Positions 20,632 to 25,447 of a stretch of 25,447 nucleotides of DNA are shown here, piece after piece. This DNA is from a virus. The notes under the pieces are model-generated. The model had not been told where the DNA came from and did not search any database. It saw nothing but the letters and a program-made list of their open reading frames with translations. Numbering within the stretch: position 1 is the first letter of the stretch; each line of letters begins with the position of its first letter. The translations under genes were made by a program, and so were the position numbers. Where the stretch lies: IMG/VR virus record IMGVR_UViG_3300009034_000194, positions 1 through 25,447 of that record. One strand, given 5' to 3'.

Positions 20632-21299
20632 TATTTGACAGATTAGCGATAGGTACGGCCAACTGGGGCAAGGAGTACAACGGGGCAAAGGTTTCCGAAG
20701 ACGACCAGAAGCGGATACTCGACTACTGCCAGTGTTCGGGCATTGACATGATAGACACCGCCACCGCCTACGAGTGGGACTGGACTAAGGTCAGCAGTTA
20801 TTTCAATGTGGTTGTTAAGATAAATGAAAATGATAGTGTTAAGCGGGTAAAAGAAATAAGAGATGCCGAACCGTATTGTCTGATGGCACATTATAAAAAT
20901 CTGTTAGATAAAATCCCTTGGTGTCACTTAGGGGGCGTTTCTCTTTATAACCCATCAGAATATGATGGCATCACGGAAAGCATGAGAATTTTGCAAGTTC
21001 CTTATAGCATGTATGATAGACGGTTTGAGAGACATTTTAAGACTCGGCATAATGAGGATATATATAATCGAAAACTTCACGTCCGCTCCGTATTCCTGCG
21101 GGGGAAAATTATAAAGGCAGGCGTAGAGCCGTGGAAGTGTATAGCCTTCTGCCTGATGAACCCTTACGTTGACCGGGTAATTATCGGTGCGGACTCCTAC
21201 GAGCAATTCAAGGATAACCTGCGACCTTTTCACAGAATGGATGTAATGAAAAAAGAAGATGAAAACCTGTTAGACCCAAGGAGATGGAAGAATGAATGA
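20628..21299 (+). CDS. Aldo/keto reductase-like protein (short)
   Basis: 223 aa against 270-330 for the usual family. The start LAIGTANWGKEYNG, then IDMIDTATAYE, VVVKIN and LMAHYKN places Asp43, Tyr48, Lys64 and His88 where the aldo/keto reductase catalytic tetrad lies. The end IIGADSYEQFKDNL resembles the cofactor-binding loop. AKR-like proteins accompany NeuB and class III aminotransferases in some nonulosonic acid clusters, where a redox or isomerising step is presumed. The substrate is unknown. The middle of the gene (about 20800-21080) is distinctly richer in AT than its ends. It overlaps both neighbours. Confidence 0.75.
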   Translation: MIFDRLAIGTANWGKEYNGAKVSEDDQKRILDYCQCSGIDMIDTATAYEWDWTKVSSYFNVVVKINENDSVKRVKEIRDAEPYCLMAHYKNLLDKIPWCHLGGVSLYNPSEYDGITESMRILQVPYSMYDRRFERHFKTRHNEDIYNRKLHVRSVFLRGKIIKAGVEPWKCIAFCLMNPYVDRVIIGADSYEQFKDNLRPFHRMDVMKKEDENLLDPRRWKNE

Positions 21300-21495
21300 G
21301 AAACGAAATCCGATACAGGAAGCGATGACAAAGATTGCTCATCAAGCTAATTATTATAGTATCCCTGTTTTGGATAAATTATCTGATTATGACAAAGGAA
21401 ATCACAAAGGTCGCAAAGAAGGTTTGTTGATTGCTTTTTACTTAATGAATGATGCTATAACCCGAATAATTAAAAATTGGAAGGAAGAAAAATGA
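21292..21495 (+). CDS. Small helical protein, 67 aa
   Basis: Starts MNEKRNPIQEAMTKIAHQAN, after GGAGATGGAAG in the reductase gene. It is predicted mainly helical with no cysteines, and contains DYDKGNHKGRKEGLLIAFYL. Overlaps of eight bases at the front and four at the back embed it in the sugar operon. It is AT-rich like the early small genes, so it may be a passenger. Function unknown. Confidence 0.6.
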   Translation: MNEKRNPIQEAMTKIAHQANYYSIPVLDKLSDYDKGNHKGRKEGLLIAFYLMNDAITRIIKNWKEEK

Positions 21496-22766
21496 ACTGG
21501 AACAGGACCAAACAACTGATACCGGACGGCGTTCAGACGCTTTCCAAGATGCCGGAAAGGCATGTAAACGGCGTTTATCCCAAGTATATTGATGGCGGGA
21601 TGGGCGCTTATATTAAATGCGGCGATAAGAGATATATAGATTTTCCAATGGGGCTGGGGGCAGTGATATTGGGACATGCCAACCCTGACGTTAATCTTGC
21701 CGTTAAGAAGCGGCTGGACATTGGCACGATATTCGGCCTGCCCAACTTCATGGAAACGGAGCTTGCCGAAAGGATAGTCGATATTATCCCTTCTGCCGAG
21801 CAGTGTCGGTTCCTGAAAACGGGCAGTGAAGCCACCAGTGCCGCCGTTAAGATAGCACGGACATACACCAACAGAAAGAAAATAGTCGCCTGCGGCTATC
21901 ACGGCTGGCACGACTGGTATTCATCTACCTTTAAGCGGGCGGGAACGGTGGACAGGCACGTTATACAGGTGCCATACAACGACCTTGAAGCATTTAAGAA
22001 AAAGGTTACGGACAAGACCGCCGCCGTCATCATGGAGCCGTATGTTTTCGAGGAGCCGAAGAAGGATTTTCTTAAGGGCGTAAGAAGATTATGCAATGAT
22101 AAGGGCGTTGTCTTAATCTTCGATGAGTGCGTAACAGGGTTTAGGACCAGGAAGATGTCGGCCCAGGCTTTCTTCAACGTCAGGCCCGAGCTTACCTGTC
22201 TCGGCAAGGCGATGGGCAACGGATATCCGATTTCCTGTGTGTGCGGAAAGAAGGAGTTGATGGATGTTCTCACCAAAGACTGTTTTGTTTCTTCTACTTT
22301 TGGCGGCGATTTGGTGGGTATTGCAGCGGCGATAAAGACAATTGAAATTGTAAGCCACAAGGGTATTCACCATCTGGAGATAATGGGCCACAAACTAAAG
22401 GAGGCATTTAACCGTTACGCGCAGAATGACGGCCTTTTCGATTGTAAGTGTGTGGGCTACCCGCAGAGGACGAAGTTCGAATTTCCCACAGATGCCCACA
22501 GGTCTCTATTCTGGCAGGAATGTCTGGGCCAGGGAGTGTTCTTCGGCTACGCCCAGTTTGTGAGTTATGCACACAATATGCCGGAGATGGACAAAACCGT
22601 AGCTGCTATAAGATATGCAATGAGGATATTAAGAAAGAACAAGGACAACCCGCCGGCGGCGCTCAAGGGCGATGTGGCCACGCCGGCACTTAGAGAGGAA
22701 GTAAAGAATGAAACTGGAAGTACTAACACTTCAACAGTGCCAGCAGGTGAGACTGTGGCGAAATAA
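21492..22766 (+). CDS. Class III aminotransferase, glutamate-1-semialdehyde aminomutase-like
   Basis: 424 aa from the ATG at 21492 (ribosome site GGAAGGAAGAAA). Pyridoxal-phosphate enzyme of fold type I: LKTGSEATSAAVKIAR (108-123), ACGYHGWHDWY (133-143), VIMEPYVFEEP (179-189), LIFDECVTGFR (208-218) and CLGKAMGNGYPIS (236-248), with Lys239 the cofactor lysine and Asp211 its ring partner. True haem-pathway enzymes share these motifs. In this cassette the likely substrate is a keto-sugar, taking the place normally held by PseC or LegC, which belong to the unrelated DegT group. The last 40 residues (rich in Ala, Thr, Val and Glu) form an added disordered tail whose DNA also encodes the start of the next gene in another frame. 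Confidence 0.85.
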   Translation: MNWNRTKQLIPDGVQTLSKMPERHVNGVYPKYIDGGMGAYIKCGDKRYIDFPMGLGAVILGHANPDVNLAVKKRLDIGTIFGLPNFMETELAERIVDIIPSAEQCRFLKTGSEATSAAVKIARTYTNRKKIVACGYHGWHDWYSSTFKRAGTVDRHVIQVPYNDLEAFKKKVTDKTAAVIMEPYVFEEPKKDFLKGVRRLCNDKGVVLIFDECVTGFRTRKMSAQAFFNVRPELTCLGKAMGNGYPISCVCGKKELMDVLTKDCFVSSTFGGDLVGIAAAIKTIEIVSHKGIHHLEIMGHKLKEAFNRYAQNDGLFDCKCVGYPQRTKFEFPTDAHRSLFWQECLGQGVFFGYAQFVSYAHNMPEMDKTVAAIRYAMRILRKNKDNPPAALKGDVATPALREEVKNETGSTNTSTVPAGETVAK

Positions 22767-23232
22767 ATCAATGTCGGCGTTGCGGACGCCGTACCAACTG
22801 ACGGAGGAAATGCAGGAGAAGTTTTACCATGATGTGATATGTAATCCTAATTCGCATCACAGGTATTGGGGGGTATGGTTAGAGCCTTACGAGGAAGATA
22901 CCTGTTTTATAGGCTTGGGCGGCATTACCAATATCCAGTGGGAGAACCGTATCGGAGAGATAAGCCTGATACTTAATCCCGAAGAAAGAGGCAAGGGCTA
23001 TGGCGAACAGGTCGTAGACCTGCTCTTGGATAAAGCCTTTAATTACCTAAACTTACAGACGGTATGCGGGGAAGTATATTGGTCAAATCCTGAAGGAGTG
23101 GCTTTTTGGCAAAAGATAGTCGGGAAGTTCAGACAAACTCACCTGCTTGAATTGCCTAATAGAAAATATTGGAAGGGTCAGTTTTATCCTTCGTGGTACT
23201 TTTCAATAGACAGGGGAGATTATGTTAAGTAA
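22708..23232 (+). CDS. GNAT acetyltransferase (PseH-like)
   Basis: 174 aa. RimJ/RimL-type GNAT fold. VRLWRNK (14-20) is the usual start; ISLILNPEERGKGYGEQVVD (85-104) contains the acetyl-CoA pyrophosphate loop R94-GKGYG-99; SNPEGVAFWQKIVGKF (126-141) is the C-terminal helix seen in PseH-like enzymes. In the pseudaminic pathway PseH acetylates the 4-amino group made by the aminotransferase, and the gene order here (aminotransferase, then GNAT) fits. Its ATG lies 59 bases inside the aminotransferase gene after AGAGAGGAAG. It overlaps the next gene by 11 bases. Confidence 0.82.
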   Translation: MKLEVLTLQQCQQVRLWRNKSMSALRTPYQLTEEMQEKFYHDVICNPNSHHRYWGVWLEPYEEDTCFIGLGGITNIQWENRIGEISLILNPEERGKGYGEQVVDLLLDKAFNYLNLQTVCGEVYWSNPEGVAFWQKIVGKFRQTHLLELPNRKYWKGQFYPSWYFSIDRGDYVK

Positions 23233-24046
23233 AGATTTCCCATCTCCGCTCTATTCCGAGCTTGGCATCCAGTATCAGCAGGCTTACGACGGGCCTTACG
23301 AGGACTTGTCTATTTCAGTTAATGGAACGACGGTTATAGCCGGAAGCAAGGACGGTAAAATTACAGGCTTCGGCAGGCCCGTTTTTGCGACAGGAAAGAA
23401 ATTGAGGCAGGCAGCCGAAAGGCTGTATGGGATTTCCGATGATATATGGTATCGGGCCTATGAGATAGACGATTTTGCCAAGTTTCTTTTGGAAAAGGGA
23501 TATGAAGCAACTCCGTATTTTACCCAGGTAATCGACCTGTTTATTAGAGGTTCGTCCGGCCAGAGAATCCGCCCTAAGACAGAGCAGGAATTACACGTCG
23601 ATGTGCGCAAGAGCTATAAGAGCCTGATAAGCAAAAATGAAAATGTCAAATTAGATGCAGGTTTGTTATTTTCGAGAAATTTGCATATTGAATGTGCCGG
23701 GCGGGAAACCCGTTCTGTTAAAACATGGGAAATACAAAATGAGATGATAAAACAGGAAGAGGCTTTTAGTTTTTCTGATAATACAGGTTTGTTGCCGATA
23801 GCTTTTGGTTTCTTCATCTACAACAATCACACATGCTATTACGGTGTAGGGGCTTCATTGGAAGGTGTAAACAGTCACGCCTTGATATGGAAGGCGATAC
23901 TCCACGCAAAAGAGTTGGGCTGTAAGTATTTTGAGATGGGTGAACAGGTGTTTTCCGGGGACGAGAAATTGGTGAATATATCGAAGTTTAAGCGTGGTTT
24001 CGGCGGCACTTGCCAAATGAGGCTTGATTTAAGGAAGAAAGAATGA
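23222..24046 (+). CDS. FemAB-like acyltransferase (double-GNAT type)
   Basis: 274 aa. The middle VRKSYKSLISK (about 127-137), HIECAGRETRSVKTWEIQNE (about 154-173) and the closing set YYGVGASLEGVNSHALIWKA (about 206-225), HAKELGCKYFEMGEQ and ISKFKRGFGGT follow the pattern of FemAB-like GNAT proteins, in which the second GNAT unit carries the active site. Such proteins transfer aminoacyl or acyl groups onto peptidoglycan or sugar amino groups. Here it could add an acyl or amino-acid substituent to the nonulosonic acid. AAT-rich stretches at 23630-23820 contrast with the rest. GGGGAG is the ribosome site. Confidence 0.72.
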   Translation: MLSKDFPSPLYSELGIQYQQAYDGPYEDLSISVNGTTVIAGSKDGKITGFGRPVFATGKKLRQAAERLYGISDDIWYRAYEIDDFAKFLLEKGYEATPYFTQVIDLFIRGSSGQRIRPKTEQELHVDVRKSYKSLISKNENVKLDAGLLFSRNLHIECAGRETRSVKTWEIQNEMIKQEEAFSFSDNTGLLPIAFGFFIYNNHTCYYGVGASLEGVNSHALIWKAILHAKELGCKYFEMGEQVFSGDEKLVNISKFKRGFGGTCQMRLDLRKKE

Positions 24047-24222
24047 AACTGATAAAACTTAGTTGTTCGCCAAGTTGTAATAGAAAAGTTGAAATACCCG
24101 AAAATTCACCTATTCGGCACCAATTATTTCCGTTTTGGCCTTGGGTACAACAAGGATTTAATTGTGTTGATTGTGGTTATGCTGTGTATGTAGAGGTAAT
24201 AGATGACAAGGAGAAGGAATGA
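24043..24222 (+). CDS. Small zinc-ribbon-like protein, 59 aa
   Basis: The ATG overlaps the previous stop (ATGA) behind AAGGAAGAAAG. It starts MKLIKLSCSPSCNRKVEIPE and has CVDCGYAVYV about 30 residues later: two CxnC knuckles, a zinc ribbon. The middle contains PFWPWVQQGF. It overlaps the amidotransferase gene by four bases. It is AT-rich. Function unknown; this is the third small protein threaded through the cassette. Confidence 0.6.
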   Translation: MKLIKLSCSPSCNRKVEIPENSPIRHQLFPFWPWVQQGFNCVDCGYAVYVEVIDDKEKE

Positions 24223-25274
24223 GATGTCGCAAGTGTATAATGCCCGATACCAAGCCCGGCATATCTTTTATAGACGGCGTTTGTAACGCCTGCCAGAACG
24301 CAGAGATAAACAATAAGAAGAATTTTGAAGATTATCAGTATGTGCTAAGAACGAAGGTTGTTCATGGTATTCATGCGCAGGCAGGGTTTTCTTCTTGTGG
24401 TTATGGCTGTGTTGTTCCCGTATCCGGCGGTAAGGATTCGACCTTTCTGGCGATGAAGGCGCGGGAGTTGGGGCTAAATCCGTTGTGTGTAAATGTAGCG
24501 CCGTGCGTGCCAACGGCAAGAGGCGAAAGGAACCTTGGAAACCTTTCCAAGTTAGGGTTTGATATATTTCGGTTCTTTTCGAACCAGAGGATAATGCCGA
24601 CTTTGGTAAAGAGAAGTTTCGTAGAGGACGGCGACCCGTGTACTTCTCACGAGTTCATGCTTTACACAGTGCCAGTGAGAATGGCAATGAAATTTATGAT
24701 ACCCCTGATATTTTGGGCCGAAGACCCGCAATTTGAATACGGTAATTCCGGCGATGTAAAAGGAGCAGATGAACAGCGAAATATTGCCGGCTTATGGGGT
24801 CGTCCAGCCTCTCATTGGGTATGTGAAGGTGTTGAAGAAGAAGACCTAAATATGTTCGAGCATCCCACTGCCGAACAGATTGGCAGGGCAGGTCTTGAGG
24901 CCATTTATATGAGCCGATACATCCGGTGGGATTCACAGAAGATAGCGAAGTTTGCTATAAAACACGGTATGGAAGTAAGGCCCTATAGTGAACTTGAAGG
25001 AACTGGCGGCTATTGGGACTTCGAGCAGTTGGATGATGAGACACCGATAATAGGCCATTACCTCAAATTTGTAAAGTTCGGATACGGCAGGGCCACAGAC
25101 CAGGCGTGCAGAGATATAAGGCTGGGATACCTTACAAGGCAGCAGGGCTTGGCTTGTGCGCTACAGTTTGATGGCCACATATCACCAATATATATAGACA
25201 ATTTCTGTAGGTACATTGATATAACCGTGAAAGAATTTAACGTAATTTGTGAAACATTCAGAGGGAAGAAATGA
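24219..25274 (+). CDS. pseA: N-acetyl sugar amidotransferase (PseA/WbpG-like)
   Basis: 351 aa. The N-terminal zinc motif MRCRKCIMPDTKPGISF with CNAC (Cys3, 6, 22, 25), the PP-loop VSGGKDST (68-75) that activates a substrate with ATP, and EDGDPCTSHEF (about 136-146) identify the N-acetyl sugar amidotransferase family. Characterised members convert an acetamido group of a sugar (pseudaminic acid in flagellar glycosylation, a uronic acid in O-antigen) into an acetamidino group. YGCVVPVSGGKDS and LWGRPASHWV are also typical. Some relatives need HisH/HisF-like ammonia-supplying partners; none is in the window. The next gene overlaps by four bases. Confidence 0.87.
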   Translation: MRCRKCIMPDTKPGISFIDGVCNACQNAEINNKKNFEDYQYVLRTKVVHGIHAQAGFSSCGYGCVVPVSGGKDSTFLAMKARELGLNPLCVNVAPCVPTARGERNLGNLSKLGFDIFRFFSNQRIMPTLVKRSFVEDGDPCTSHEFMLYTVPVRMAMKFMIPLIFWAEDPQFEYGNSGDVKGADEQRNIAGLWGRPASHWVCEGVEEEDLNMFEHPTAEQIGRAGLEAIYMSRYIRWDSQKIAKFAIKHGMEVRPYSELEGTGGYWDFEQLDDETPIIGHYLKFVKFGYGRATDQACRDIRLGYLTRQQGLACALQFDGHISPIYIDNFCRYIDITVKEFNVICETFRGKK

Positions 25275-25447
25275 AAAAGATACTGATTCTTACAGCTTCG
25301 CCGGAGCGCGACAAAATCATCGACGAGCTTATCGCCGAGGAACTTACCAAGAGGGGCTTTAAGGTAGCAGTCGCCCCGTGCCTGCGGCAGGGCCGGGCAG
25401 CCGTACTAAAGCACAAGCCCGATATCGTGATAATTGCTCCTGTCAGA
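25271..25447 (+). CDS. Partial: probable surface carbohydrate biosynthesis protein (N-terminus)
   Basis: 59 codons to the window edge, starting MKKILILTASPERDKIIDEL after AGGGAAGAAA. A first Rossmann half-fold of GT-B type is evident: strand ILILTA, helix IIDELIAEELTKRG, strand FKVAVAP, helix, then KPDIVIIAPV. In sugar clusters this pattern starts surface-carbohydrate proteins and some glycosyltransferases. It is not PseG, which begins with a GxxxGxGHxxR motif. It overlaps pseA by four bases, so the cassette continues rightward. Confidence 0.55.
   Translation, partial: MKKILILTASPERDKIIDELIAEELTKRGFKVAVAPCLRQGRAAVLKHKPDIVIIAPVR

Noticed and set aside
25271-25447. The last gene as PseG (UDP-sugar hydrolase)
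   Set aside because: It lacks the N-terminal glycine-rich GxGHxxR motif expected there.

Overview
The window reads as part of the genome of a tailed double-stranded DNA phage (Caudoviricetes type), or a prophage of one. It carries, in order, lysis-type genes, small and large terminase subunits, portal, scaffold, major capsid protein, repeated small structural proteins and a head-tail connector. No rRNA, tRNA, CRISPR array or integrase is visible. The host cannot be named from the sequence. The genes use purine-rich ribosome sites (GGAAGAAA, AAAGGAG) and sigma70-like promoters, which fits an ordinary bacterial host.

Layout. (1) Positions 1-1169, plus strand: four small overlapping genes, several with zinc-ribbon cysteines. 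(2) Positions 1166-3363, minus strand: seven small accessory genes, 59-104 aa, each with its own ribosome site. They read leftward from one strong promoter (3373-3401). Two spacers, including the leader of the operon, hold an unusual interleaved hairpin pair ending in a T-run. (3) Positions 3364-3551: a divergent control region with nested inverted repeats. (4) Positions 3552-7082, plus strand: a nearly leaderless 44-aa gene, a lipoprotein, a holin-like protein, a fragment resembling an HNH nuclease, a possibly broken gene, the small terminase subunit and a run of small genes. (5) Positions 7083-18661: the packaging and virion module, including three paralogues of about 230 aa in tandem and three paralogues of about 100 aa in tandem. 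(6) Positions 18654 to the right edge: a sugar-biosynthesis cassette.

The cassette is the main discovery. It encodes a NeuB/PseI-type nonulosonic acid synthase, a PseB-type UDP-GlcNAc 4,6-dehydratase, an aldo/keto reductase, a class III (glutamate-1-semialdehyde aminomutase-like) aminotransferase, a GNAT acetyltransferase, a FemAB-like acyltransferase, an N-acetyl sugar amidotransferase of the PseA/WbpG kind, and the start of a probable surface-carbohydrate protein. Three small proteins of unknown function are threaded through it. Every junction from the head-tail connector to the right edge is a coding overlap, so the sugar genes appear to be one translationally coupled unit continuing the late structural operon. 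The simplest reading is a phage that makes a sialic-acid-like sugar (pseudaminic or legionaminic type, possibly acetamidino-modified) when virions are being built, to decorate virions or the infected cell surface. A CMP-sugar synthetase, a UDP-sugar hydrolase and a glycosyltransferase are not in this window and would have to lie to its right or come from the host.
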